NCBI GenBank assembly: GCA_963854735.1
Contig: OY978099.1
Location: 1,984,001-2,048,000 of the forward strand
Reading direction: 5' to 3'
Source of the DNA: Marvania coccoides
Taxonomy: Eukaryota > Chlorophyta > Trebouxiophyceae > Chlorellales > Chlorellaceae
Length of the DNA stretch: 64,000 bases
The translations under genes and the position numbers were made by a program. The notes beneath the pieces are model-generated. The model worked only from the letters and a program-made list of their open reading frames with translations. It did no database searches and was not told the DNA's origin. Below, one piece after another: positions 10,861 through 21,155 of the stretch; the stretch's first letter is position 1, and every line of letters starts with the position of its first letter.

Positions 10861-12138
10861 ATGAAATCGCGAACAGTGATAATTTTGCTCGCATTCTGCA
10901 GCGCAATATATGCTATCACTCGCCTCGATGTCTATAGAGACCGTGAAACTGTCAATTATTTAAGATTAGCATTCAATACGAGTGCCTTTCAAGTTTCAGT
11001 ATTGGTTGATTCAAATAATACCTGGGGGAGTATTGTTCGAGGACGATATGAAATTTGTTGTGGTCCCGGGTCCTCGACAGTCAGGAGTCAGTATGCCACT
11101 CTTATGTTTTTAATTGACTATTTCCAAAATTCTGTGTATTATACGCCTGATGTTTCGGCAGCTGACATTGTGCTTATCCCCTTCTCCCCTTTTTACCATG
11201 GCTATCATGTTGATTATAACAAAAAAATGCTTTTAAAGGAATTGCCATCTGCCGGTGCGGCGTATATTACAGCGTTGAAAGCAGTGAAAAAATCAGCCCA
11301 CATAGTCATCGTTAATTCTGTAGTTCCAGAATACAAGTTCATCAAGGATTATTTCCTCAGGTATATTGAAAGCGACTTTCATCGTAGGATTATAATGCTT
11401 CGTATTGATTATGGGGACACGGTTTGTAATTGTTATGGAACAGGATATGACCCATCTGATACAATTGAAAATATAGCAGTGCCATATGCAGTATTTCAAC
11501 CTGAAAAACTCACAACACGAGGCGCATGGCGAGATCTTAAAACGCCACGTGAAAACTTACTTTTTTTTAAAGGGCGGAGGAATGGCTCTGGCAGAATGGC
11601 ACTTCTTTCATCTTTCCAGATTGGAAATAGGACAGATATTGCTGTATCCTTAGACGATTCAATGAGCCACGAAATTTATGTTGATAATCTATTTAAATCC
11701 AAATTTTGTCTTGTGCCTGAAGGCCATACTACCACGTCCTCGCGTCTGTTCGAATCACTTGCAGCTGAATGTGTGCCAGTTATTATCAGCACATGCATAG
11801 ATTTGCCGTTTGAAGGTATGAGCCCAATAGAGGACTATTCCCTGTTTGCAGTATTTTTTCCTACATCAACAAATGCTGAAGCAATCATCAGGCATTTGGA
11901 TGCTTTGGTCTCGTCAGGTATTTATGGAAAGTTGCGTGTTAAATTGAGTACTGTTTGGGAGCATTTTATCATGCGAAATGCAACTATCGGAGAAAATTCC
12001 AGCACTGATGTTATATTTAAGGCCATAATGGAAACCTCATCGATGATGCAGCAGAACAAAAGCAGTTGGTCTAGTGCAAGCGATAAACGCAAGCGTGCTG
12101 TTGCATGCTCTGGTCCCTTTCCAAAATCAATGGCTTAA
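10861..12138 (+). CDS. Exostosin-like (GT47) glycosyltransferase
   Basis: An intact single-exon frame of 425 codons. An N-terminal hydrophobic segment (about residues 5-19) fits a signal anchor or signal peptide, so a Golgi lumen location is inferred. The GT47/exostosin signature is clear: LLFFKGRR near residue 235, then SKFCLVPEGHTTTSSRLFESL and CVPVIISTCIDLPFEG at about 280-319. GT47 enzymes transfer sugars from nucleotide sugars to growing polysaccharides. Donor and acceptor cannot be told from sequence. Length is normal for plant and algal GT47 proteins. It is AT-rich, unlike the GC-rich elements on both sides, and has no in-frame disruptions. The first ATG gives a sensible N-terminus. 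Nearest neighbours are repeats, so regulation is not visible. The assignment to GT47 is firm; the substrate is unknown. Confidence 0.88.
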   Translation: MKSRTVIILLAFCSAIYAITRLDVYRDRETVNYLRLAFNTSAFQVSVLVDSNNTWGSIVRGRYEICCGPGSSTVRSQYATLMFLIDYFQNSVYYTPDVSAADIVLIPFSPFYHGYHVDYNKKMLLKELPSAGAAYITALKAVKKSAHIVIVNSVVPEYKFIKDYFLRYIESDFHRRIIMLRIDYGDTVCNCYGTGYDPSDTIENIAVPYAVFQPEKLTTRGAWRDLKTPRENLLFFKGRRNGSGRMALLSSFQIGNRTDIAVSLDDSMSHEIYVDNLFKSKFCLVPEGHTTTSSRLFESLAAECVPVIISTCIDLPFEGMSPIEDYSLFAVFFPTSTNAEAIIRHLDALVSSGIYGKLRVKLSTVWEHFIMRNATIGENSSTDVIFKAIMETSSMMQQNKSSWSSASDKRKRAVACSGPFPKSMA

Positions 12139-12802
12139 GAATTACTAAGGTGTTTGAGAGACCTATTCCACAGTTTAACGGACGTTTGAAGGACCTCTTT
12201 TTGGAGGGAACCAACATGAAACTCTTTATTACATTTATTTTGGGAACTTTGGTGTTGACTGAAAACAAGAACCTGTGGACTTGTCTTTCGCTTAACATTT
12301 TTTTTTAATAATCATCTTATAATGCTTCTTGCTGCGCCTGGGTGAATACACACACATTGTATTTTCTTGAACCAGGCGAGTGTTCTGGACGATCAAACCA
12401 GCGTGTACGGCACCTACTGCTGGCGTTCTCCCCCTTGCGACTCTTTTTTTTCTAAAACAAGCCGAACTTTTGTATTATCAGAGGACAGTGGGGATGCCCC
12501 AATAGCAGTTTCGGCCACCACTTGGCGGAAAACAATTTTATTACAATTCAAGAACCCTCATCCAGTTAAGCACGAATTATCATATGCATCAACAGGAAGA
12601 AAGAATCTTATATGGATAACACAGGTCTGTTGCACCCTCCCCCCCTTCAACCTGACGCTGCCCACAGCGTCATCAGATTTAACCAGAATGGAGCAGAGGA
12701 GACCCCCAGAAAAACCAGAAATATATCACCATAAGAAAACCAGAAAGAGGAACCAAAGGAAGAACCAGATCGGCCAAACTTAGGCAGAGGCCTACCAGCC
12801 TG
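12139..12802. other. 3' flank, no firm feature
   Basis: A 138-codon plus frame (12367-12783) lacks an ATG start and ends in a Lys/Arg-rich run of repeats. I do not consider it a gene. It abuts the tail of the next LINE-A copy. Confidence 0.35.
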
Positions 12803-13861
12803 CCATACATACATACATACATTACAGGTTTAAAGTCCGCACAAAGAAGCAACTAAGGCAACATAGCAGACTGGCACCGAAGTGCAAGCAGAAATAATAA
12901 TAATAATAAATTGATGAATGAAAATGAGAACATAGAAAGACCAAAGAAAAACCAACCGCTTAAAAGAAACAGAGAAAAGAATAACAAAGGAAAAGAAAAG
13001 AAAAGTTTATATCCAACCACGCAGCTTCTCGTACTCGCCAGCATCATGGCTGGCTTTAATGGAAGAAGCAACCTGCTTCGGAGCTTGCTGCAGAAACTGA
13101 AAAAGATTCAAAGGAGAATAAGGGGAAGACGAAGAAGAAGATGGCGCGTCAGGGAATAAAGATGGGTAGGATGCACGCATTGCTACCAACGAAGGGCATG
13201 TGCAATGAAAAACCATGTGCTCTTCGTCCTCGCAAGAACCAGAAGCACACAAGCGGCATGTCCGCTGCAAATGCGGCCGCCCAACGTAGCGCCCCGTCTC
13301 CACCCCAAGATGATGCGAGCTGCAGCGGAATCTTGCCAAAGAGACCCGCCGCGGAACCGAAAGGACAGAAGAAAGGTACGGCTGCAAAATATAAGAACTC
13401 ATTGTGGTATGACCGCCTCGAATTGTTGCCTTGTAAAAGTCAGTTTTCGTCCCCGATTGCTGACGGTGAAAATCCATGTAGCGTTGGCGCATGGCCGCCT
13501 CTGCCAGCCTGGGGTCGTCCAGGTCGTCGCTCCCCGCGGGCACCACGCCGCTTTCCGCCACACCGCTTTCCAGACCTAAAGCGTCGATCAGGCACAGCAC
13601 TTGCGCCGCCCAACAGCGCTGCGAAGATGAGTTTTGCAGCGCCAGCGCAAGGTGGTCCCGAAATGCTGCCTTGAGCGTCACCCTGGTGTCACGCAAGGTG
13701 TGGAGTCGGTCCCAGTACCCATATATAGGTTTTGCCCAAGCGCACGCCAAGGGGAAGCGACCAAATTCCCCGTGTGACCACGTTGGCCGTGCCTTTGCGT
13801 ACTCCCAACACACGCCGCAAGAAGGCTCGGTAGAAAATCTCGCACTTGTCGTTACCGTCAC
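12803..13861 (-). mobile_element. LINE-A 3' portion
   Basis: A 5'-truncated minus-strand copy. The frame 13007-13861 covers the end of ORF2 (IYGYWDRLHTLRDTRVTLKAA, DDPRLAEAAMRQRYMDF, GTKTDFYKATIRGG, CRLCASGSCEDEEHMVFHC) up to the EYEKLRGWI stop. The 3' UTR and CATA tail follow at 12803-13006. This is the best-preserved C-terminus in the window and shows the order missing from the 1.2-5.5-kb copy. The truncation point near 13861 is in the GNDKCEIFYRAF region. Confidence 0.85.
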
Positions 13862-15059
13862 ATTAAAATACTCGGCGCGTTATTTGTGCGCCATTCACCC
13901 CGATTTTGGGCATGGCGCCCAAAGAAGAACAAAAATTATTTTGCTGCAATTTTAGCATCCTCTTTAGCCGAGGAAAAAATCAATGACGAAGGCAGCGCAG
14001 TCAAGTGCTTCCACAAGATTCGCCCATTCCGACGCCAAGGATCCAGACCGCTTCAGTAGCAGGGTTGTGGCCAGGAAAGTTGTGCACAGCGGTCTCCGCT
14101 CCCCGTCTCCACCATGGACGGGATCCTCACCTAGAGCGAGAGGAAGCAAACAAGACAGCCAAAGCGCTTGCCATTGGCTGCACGGCCGAGGGCATTCACC
14201 ACACCTCCACAGCATAAACAACACGAGAGAGTTATATTAGAAAAAATTAATGCCCAGATTTCTCATCTCAACACGCTTTAAAATTCAGCAATTCAGGCGT
14301 GCAAGCTCAGGAATCACTTGAATGAGCTTGTGTAGCACGCACATTTTGCTGTTCGGCCCGACATCGTGAAATAAAGACCAGGCTCGCAATTATTCGGAGG
14401 AAATGGTGCCCCAATGGATCACACGGGAGGCGATGATGGCCGACGCAGAGCGCATGAAGCCGCGATGAGGACTATTATTGGTTGCGGTGGTGGCGGGGGT
14501 ATTTTTTTGGCCCCGCTGGCTGCCTTTCGCTGCCTGTTTTTATTTTATTATTTAATGTTGAGGTACACTGTGTTCAATTTTGCTGGCTACTGGAACTAAT
14601 TTTGGTGCGAGCTGTAATTAGGCACTTGCAAAATTTCAGGCCAAGGCGGCAGCACACGGCTCAAATACAGGAAGCTGTGAGTGTATTCGGCTTTACATGA
14701 TGCCCTCTTGCTGTCCAGAAATTGAGAAAAGCTGGATTGCCCTGAATGTTTTTTTTGTGTGTTTCAGCTGCAGCCAACGACGCCGTTCACCCTGCTCCAG
14801 CACTGGGAACTTTAAAGTAAATTTGAATGCATGTGAAGGCCAGATGCATTGTCGCCTCGTGCTCAAAGTTAATATACTCCAGTGCGTCACGGCGTGAAAT
14901 TGTCAAAATTTGCCGAGCTCGGTGGCGCATGCAAGCCAAAAGCCAGGATTTCTAGTGCGAACTTTAAACTACATTGTCTCACCTGCGCCAGCGTGTGCTC
15001 CGATTCCAAAAGCGTTCGCTTTAGGTCGTGAATTTTTGCTTGCCTTTTTAGGGGTACAT
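13862..15059. other. Intergenic with one doubtful ORF
   Basis: A minus frame at 13964-14224 (86 codons, WANLVEALDCAAFVIDFF at its end) could be an exon but has no recognised domain. The rest shows nothing I can name. Confidence 0.3.
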
Positions 15060-15757
15060 ACGCATACATACATTACAGGGTTTTAAGTCCGCACAAAAGG
15101 GCAGCTAAGGCCCCGTAGCAGACTGGCACCGAAGTGCAAGCAGAAAATAATAAATAATAAATAATAAAAGAAAGAAAAACCAACCGCCAACAGAAAAACG
15201 AATATTAAGAAAAGTAAACAAAAAAAACGAAAAATTCAAAGTATTATGTCCAGCCACGGAGCGTTTCGTAACCTCCAGCGTCATGGCTAGCCTTAATGAA
15301 AGAAGCAACCTGCTTCGGGGGTTGCTGTAAAAACTCGAAAATATTCGAAGGAGAAGAAGAAGATGACGTATCAGGAAACAAAGATGAGTATGAGAATCAC
15401 GAACTGCAACCAAAGAAGGGCATATGCAGTGAAAGACCATGTGCTCTTCGTCCTCGCAAGACCCAGATGCACACAAACGGCATGTCCGCTGCAAATGCGG
15501 CCGCCCAACGTAGCGCCCCGTCTCCACCCCAAGATGATGCGAGCTGCAGCGGAACCTCGCCAAAGAAACCCGCCGTGGGACCGAAACAACAGAAGAAAGA
15601 TACGGCTGCAAAATATAAGAACTCATTTGTGGTATGACCGCCTCGAATCGTTGTCTTGTAAAACTCAATTTTAGTCCCCGATTTGCTCACGGTAAAAATC
15701 CATGTAGCGTTGGCGCATAGCCGCCTCCGCCAGCCTGGGGTCGTCCAGGTCGGTATC
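15060..15757 (-). mobile_element. LINE-A subfamily copy, 5'-truncated
   Basis: The minus frame 15105-15668 carries the C-terminal CCHC knuckle (CRLCASGSCEDEEHMVFHC). The tail at 15060-15080 is CATA-type with ACAGGGTTTTAAGTCCGCACAAAAGGGC, a variant also seen at 47741-47770, so at least two LINE-A subfamilies are present. It is truncated at the LDDPRLAEAAM segment. Confidence 0.8.
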
Positions 15758-15769
15758 TCTTCCTTAACC

Positions 15770-15935
15770 CCCACTACTAGTATATCCAGGTGCTCAGTGA
15801 ACTTGATTGTGTGCTTAGCAGCGTGTATGCCTTTTGAATTCTGCGGGAAACGGAGGCCGAGAAGGGCTTCTACCACGCCCCGAAGGCGCAAGATAAAAAT
15901 CGTTTGCACATGAAAACTGCAGGCATTTCAGCTAA
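15770..15935 (+). repeat. Family F repeat, left-end fragment
   Basis: It starts TTAACCCCCACTACTAGTATA and matches the beginning of the copies near 24050 and 34500-34625 (CGGAGGCGGAGAAGGGCTTC, then AAGGCGCAAGA). It is cut off where LINE-C begins. Confidence 0.55.
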
Positions 15936-15937
15936 GG

Positions 15938-17440
15938 CTGATGCGCGCCATCCAGACGCTATACGCAGACATTCCTGTGTGCGTCAAGGGCGCTGCTGGG
16001 TTCACAGCCACTTTCCCGTGCCTGGTGGGCTTGCTCCAAGGCTGCCCTCTCAGCCCCACGCTGTTTGACATGTACATGGACGACCTGGAGCGCGTGGTGC
16101 TGGCCAAGACCGGGGCGGACTTGCCGCTGCTGCGTGGACGCCCGCTACCGCCGCTGTTCTACGCTGACGAGCTTGCCCTCCTCTCCACCTTCCCAGCTGG
16201 TCTCCAGCGGCAACTTCACGCCCTCCACGCCACCGCCACCGCCGCTGGGCTCACCGTCGACTTCACAAAAACCGAAATCATCGTTTTTGGAGTCAGTGTC
16301 GCCCAGACTGAGGACGGCTGGGAGTGGCAATACGCAGGAGGCGCCGTGCCGCGCGTGGCCGCCTTCACATACCTGGGCCTTGAGTTCCACTCGCTGAAAC
16401 CGTTCAACGCCGCTGGGGAGCACCGCACTGAGAAAGCGCTGAGGGCGATGTATGCAGTGCGCAGGCGGTCGGCGGGGCTGGGCATCCACAATCCAGCGGA
16501 TCTGATCACGTTCTTTAACGCCATGGTCCTCTCGGGTTTGGAGTTCGGCGCGGAGGTGTGGGGGGCGGCAGACCCGGTGGGCGGCAGCCACAGCAGCAGG
16601 CACCGCCTCTACATGCGTTTCCTGCGCCCAATGCTGGGGGTCCCAACAATGGCGATCAAGACGGCGGCGCTGCTGGTGGAGGCGACGATGTGGCCAGTGG
16701 AAATCCGACTCGCTGCAGCGGTGCTGCGATCCTGGATTCGGCTCCAAGACCTACCCGAGGACAACCTAGCACACCAAGCGTTCCTGGCCAGCGAGGAGAT
16801 GGCGGCGGGGGAGACGGCACTGCGGGCGGCGGCGGCAGCGGCGGCGGCAGCGGCTGGGCTCACGGTGGTGGCGCCGGCGCTTGGGCCGCCATGCTGGGCG
16901 ACAGAAGCGCGCGCTTTGTTCAGCGAGGTGGGTGCCAACGGGACGCTGCATGGTGAGGTATCCAAGCTGCTGCGCACCAACGCCGAGAAGAAATGGCTGG
17001 AGGCGCTGACGACGTCGCCCAGCAGAAACTGCAACACTACCTCAGCACCTGCCCGCCGCCGCTCACCGTGGAGAACTACGGGCTCTGCTCCCACCTGGAT
17101 CTGCCAATGCGGGCGGACAGAGCGGCGCTGATGCGTCTCCGGCTGGGAGTGATGAACATATGCGTGCCAGCAGCGGGCGAGAGAGGGGTGTGGCACCATG
17201 TGCAGCGCCATGCCCCCTCCTCGAGCTGCACATCCTTCGCACCTGCACGGTTGTCCACCAAGAACGAGCGCCAGCGCTCACGGCGGTGAACAAGGCCCCA
17301 CTGGTGACGGACCTGATGACGCTGGGGGCCGCAGACCTCACCTTGGTGGCGGCTTTGGTGAGGGTGCCCTCGGAGCGCGTGGCGGCGGCGTGATGGACGG
17401 TAGAACCAGGGCTCAAGAGGGGCGCGGCGACAGACCAAGA
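15938..17440 (+). mobile_element. LINE-C reverse transcriptase remnant
   Basis: A 396-codon plus frame (15941-17131) is the C-terminal half of an RT-bearing ORF2. It has LLQGCPLSPTLFDMYMDDLE, then PPLFYADELALLS, the active-site loop, which has YADE instead of YADD. LTVDFTKTEIIVFG and FTYLGLEFH follow, then a thumb region and Ala-rich linker. After a frameshift near 17000 the frame moves to 16993-17289 (LRLGVMNICVPAAGERG). It is related to LINE-A but clearly a separate family. The endonuclease is missing. Confidence 0.8.
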
Positions 17441-17680
17441 CTCTGATGATGGAGGCGACGAAATTTCTGATTATTCTTGTTAATTTATTTATTTGGTTTA
17501 CACCTGCTTGCCTTGGTACATGCTCTCAACCACGACTTTGGATGCATCATACATACATACATACATTACATCACCTCCCCAGGTAGTCGTAGTCTCTATT
17601 AGACGGTCTACAAAAGGCAGGATGGCACATTTGAAGTGACCATATCGGGTAGTACATCAAAAAACCTATATGCCAGGGGT
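17441..17680 (-). repeat. Isolated LINE tail and flank
   Basis: CATACATACATACATACATTACA at 17550-17572 is the end of a minus-strand LINE tail with no body attached. A CACCTGCTTGCCTTGGTACA block at about 17502 recurs at 23332. Confidence 0.5.
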
Positions 17681-17990
17681 TGGGTGACCACTGTGGACGA
17701 GAGGGGACTCGGGCGTCTCAGCTTGCCCCAGCTGTACCTTGACCGGACGGTTCGCGTATCTCGCCGTCCGGAGCGTCTTGCATTATTTGCATTTTCTGCA
17801 TGCAACTGTGCCTGTCTTGCACCTGCTCTGTTTATGTCGGTCGCGCCGTCGGGGACTCGGGGGCTTGGGCCAGGGCCTATTAACTGGGATTTGATCCGAC
17901 GGAGGAGGGGGGGCTCTGCCTTACTGTGGCGGGGTTTGTGGCACGCCACCTTGCGGATCTCTATAGGGGCACACCTCAGTAGGAGACGTT
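17681..17990 (+). repeat. Dispersed repeat, family N, copy 1
   Basis: It shares CCGGACGGTTCGCGT, a GCGTCTTGCA block and GCCGTCGGGGACTCGG with 23420-23770, and a shorter opposite-strand stretch at 57850-57960. No coding signal is visible. Its nature is unknown. Confidence 0.5.
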
Positions 17991-18014
17991 AAACCACTGT
18001 AAAAACCTTGAAAA

Positions 18015-18530
18015 CTTAAAATGCAGATATCATGCACTCCTGAAAAAGAGGGTTTTTGGCACCTTACACACAAATATAAAAAGCTGGCGATCCAGTGGAT
18101 CTCAAAAGGAGAAAAATGATCGTCCTCCAGCGCGCCATCACCCCTCTCTCCCCGCAGCCCTGGAAGCCTGCTCGCTGGCCAGCGGCGGCGGTTGACGCCA
18201 AAACAAACAGCACGCAGCCGGAAAGCCCGCGTAGCCTCCAATTCAGGCACCTCTTCCCGCGTCCTCCCGCAATCTAGCTCCGTCAAACAGCCCTAAAAAA
18301 CCCTCTCCCCGGCCAGGAAAATCGGGCTCAAAATATGCTGAAATGTGGTATATTGTTCTCCGCAAAATTGTAGACCGAAACGGCAAACATTCGCTTCTCA
18401 GGGACGAGCAAATAATCACTACAGTGTGTACGGACGCTGATTTCTCTCTCAATTGAACACCATTTTATGTATTTTTAATAGATTTAGCATTCTGAATGAA
18501 CAATCCTCCTATATTATGAGAGGGGGTTAA
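18015..18530 (+). repeat. Family F repeat, copy
   Basis: It shares its core with 24180-24680, 26476-26880 (diverged) and 33905-34625 (opposite strand). Landmarks are GATCGTCCTCCAGCGCGCCA, TCTCCCCGCAGCCCTGGAAG and, near the right end, TACGGACGCTGATTTCTCTC. The right terminus is GAGAGGGGGTTA, the inverse of the TTAACCCCC left terminus at 15770. This suggests short terminal inverted repeats and a non-autonomous element of about 650-750 bases. The interval 18530-18799 holds nothing else. Confidence 0.6.
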
Positions 18531-18799
18531 TACCTGGCATGTTTTCAACGTGGTGAACTCTTTTCAGCAAATATCACAACTTTTACATTTAGATGTTAGA
18601 TCTTCACCTAACTAACGTATTCTTCTCCCATAAAATATGATATATCATCCGTGTTCTGCTCTCACGTGTTCCTCGAATCATATACTAAGCGCTTTGCTGC
18701 TCTTTGTTTCTCTGATGGGCGGGGACTTGTTCGACTGTATTGCCGCTGATGCCTTCACCGTCTTCTCCTTCCCTTGCTACCACTCGCTTTCTTTCATGC

Positions 18800-19550
18800 T
18801 ACCGGGCCTGCTGATTTACCTCAACCTACTTTCTATCACTAATTGCATGTAATTAATGAGAGAGAGGGGGTAAAAGAGGCGTATGGGTGGCAAGCTGATA
18901 CCGTGCTTGGAGTTTTCTGACGCCCCTGCGCCTCTGTGGAACGCCCTTTTTTCGTTCACTCGGACTTGGGTTTTCGGGTTGATTGCTCGAGAATTTGAAT
19001 GGTGTGTTTAGGGGGGCTGCTGGCTGCATTTTTGCCCCACTTTTCGGGGGGTTAAATATGATCAAGATTTGGCCGCAGCTCTGTGGGCTCCAATTGAATC
19101 GGCAGAGCGCTCTTTAATATTGGTATTTAACAATACCCGTTGAGCACCCGCGGCAAAGGCTTGGTATTAAAAATGGGGGTGCTGACGGAGGCGATGGCTC
19201 CTGAGAGCTTCTCCTAGGCTGCTTTTGGGCAATGGCTGGTTTTGGCGCGCAGGCAACGGGGCCGGTGTGCATCATATAAAGCGGCAGGGGCTGGGAAAGC
19301 GGGCCAGACCTTGGCGAGAATCACCATTTTTCAAAGATGAGGCTGCGACGGCAAAGGAAAATTCGGCAAAGGAAAATTCTTGCTTTCAGCATAGTTTGGG
19401 AGGGATTTAAAATGAGGTTTTTTCTGTGCAGCCGGCTGCAGCAAGGCCCTGAAGCTGCCCAAACAATCGGCAACTTCAACATCTTGGGTCCCCTATAGAA
19501 ATGAGTGTGGACCCCTAATTTCCAAATGAGCAAATTGGCTGGCCCGGTTG
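18800..19550 (+). repeat. Dispersed TIR repeat, copy 2 (family T)
   Basis: This is the copy with the best-matched ends: left ACCGGGCCTGCTGATTTACC and right CAAATTGGCTGGCCCGGTT, an imperfect inverted pair. The internal sequence parallels copy 1, with a small extra segment near 19120-19190. Confidence 0.65.
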
Positions 19551-19737
19551 ATTATATTATGCAATATTCTTCCTCCCAAGTGCTGATTCTTATCCACTTC
19601 TTTTCGAATGTATCCAGGTGGCTCATACTACCGCTCTGCCCGAGGTGATTCTTGTTCTCCGTACTTACGTTTAATTAGTTATATGTATATATATATATAT
19701 CGAACTATATAGTTACAATGGTACTGACAACACATGC

Positions 19738-20028
19738 ATGCAGGCGGGAGGCCCTGCAACAGCGACGAAAAGAGCTCTGGACGAGGCGTTCACCTCTGCG
19801 AGCCCCATCCACGAAGCCCCCAAGCTCCGGGCGGGCGGGTGCGCCACACAAAACGGCGGCGCACGCAGCAAGGCCCCTGCAGCAAAAACGAAGAAGGGTG
19901 CTCCTCCGACGAAGGTGAAGACAGGGGATGTAGAAGATGTGACGTGGAGCGACAAGGGGTCCTCTGATGATGGCGAGTTCTCTGATGGCAGGTCCGGTGA
20001 CTTTGAGAGCGCATCGTCAGGTGACTAA
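19738..20028 (+). CDS. Small acidic low-complexity ORF
   Basis: A 96-codon frame: Ala-rich first half with GGARSKAPAAKTKKGAPPTK, acidic Ser/Asp/Gly tail (SSDDGEFSDGRSGDFE). It starts at an ATG and ends directly before the TAAGCC cluster. It may be the tail of a gag-like or nuclear protein whose upstream exon is not visible. No domain is recognised. Confidence 0.25.
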   Translation: MQAGGPATATKRALDEAFTSASPIHEAPKLRAGGCATQNGGARSKAPAAKTKKGAPPTKVKTGDVEDVTWSDKGSSDDGEFSDGRSGDFESASSGD

Positions 20029-20062
20029 TAGAGCATTTTGTATGCGGTTTCTTATATTAGTA

Positions 20063-20332
20063 TTATTTTATGAGCATTGTCTTAACTAGGCTTACTTTGT
20101 AAGCCTTTGGCTTACTAAAATATATTTTGTAAGCTATATAAGCCATGGCTTAACTTTGGCTTACACAGAACGAGAAGATAAGCCAAGGCTTATCTTTGGC
20201 TTACAAAAAGATAAGCCTAGGCTTACAGCCCAAGTTAAGCTAGACTTAAGCCATTAGGTAAGCCATAGATAAGCCAAAGATAAGCCAAAAACATAAGCTA
20301 TAGTTAAGCTAGACTTAAGCTAGGGAGTTAAA
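20063..20332. repeat. Dense TAAGCC/GGCTTA palindrome cluster
   Basis: About twenty copies of TAAGC or GCTTA occur in both orientations in 270 bases. Two perfect 14-base palindromes are present: TAAGCCATGGCTTA at 20139-20152 and TAAGCCTAGGCTTA at 20212-20225. TAAGCC-AA-GGCTTA forms another hairpin near 20179. This is not a simple tandem repeat, because spacings vary. See the related clusters at 148-345 and 57300-57385. Confidence 0.7.
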
Positions 20333-21155
20333 TAACCACAGTGAATCGAGCCCCGACATTTTGTCCTCCACTATATTCTCTAGCTTATAAAGCGACCAGC
20401 CGCTGGTTTTCATGGCGTTTCACGCCGCAAAGAGTTTACACATCAGCCAAGATGGCACGGGCTCATTTGCTGATGCTGACAAAGATTTGCCATCTTGACA
20501 ACTTTGATAGTATTGAGACGCAAATGATCATCGACATGAAGACTGCGGAACGTGCAAACGGGAGCATGGGAGGGCCAAAAACAAATATCTGTCCTTCCAA
20601 CACCATGGTTAAAAATAGAATTCAGAATGCACTGCAAAGCGCACCACTGCATCTTTACACTTGTAATAAAAATAAAATACCAATATAGCCCTGTTTCTGC
20701 TTGAAAAAGTAAAGATTCCCAATGGAGTTAGGTCACGCATCAATCGAGGATGTGAGTACCAAGTGTGCGATAGAGACTTTTGGACTTCGGCAGCCTGGTA
20801 TCATGTTCAACTTGCATCATTACAAATATTAATGTTTAGAATTATGAGGATTAAAAGCTCACAGGCTTATTCGATGTTTTTGGTAAGGAAGAAATTGGAG
20901 TACGTAGGGCAAGGCTTATTTAAATACCTCAGTCGCGATCGGTGGTGCACACCCAAGCGGGTACCTATAAAATCTGAAAAGCCCTATTGGGTACCCAATG
21001 ACAGTTGTTGTCTGTTGTTAACTAAATTTGTAGGATGATTTTAAGGTCAAAGACGTCTTATATATACTCATGGCCTTAGCTTCATTAAGTTAAATAGCTT
21101 CATATAGTTTGTTGATTTATCGTATTATATTGCATTGTATATTCTGTTACATTAA
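20333..21155. other. Intergenic leader of the 21.2-kb gene
   Basis: No convincing coding region; the 115-codon frame starting at 20341 lacks an ATG and homology. At 20908-20930 lies a copy of the repeat-P core (GGCAAGGCTTATTTAAAT), also found 5' of the 45.2- and 60.4-kb genes. From 21050 on the sequence becomes strongly AT-rich. Confidence 0.4.

Noticed and set aside
12367..12783. 138-codon plus-strand ORF
   Set aside because: No ATG start, low-complexity basic end, no motif, and flanks a LINE tail.
16145..17438. Several long frames opposite the LINE-C RT
   Set aside because: Shadow frames of GC-rich coding DNA; only the plus frame carries RT motifs.
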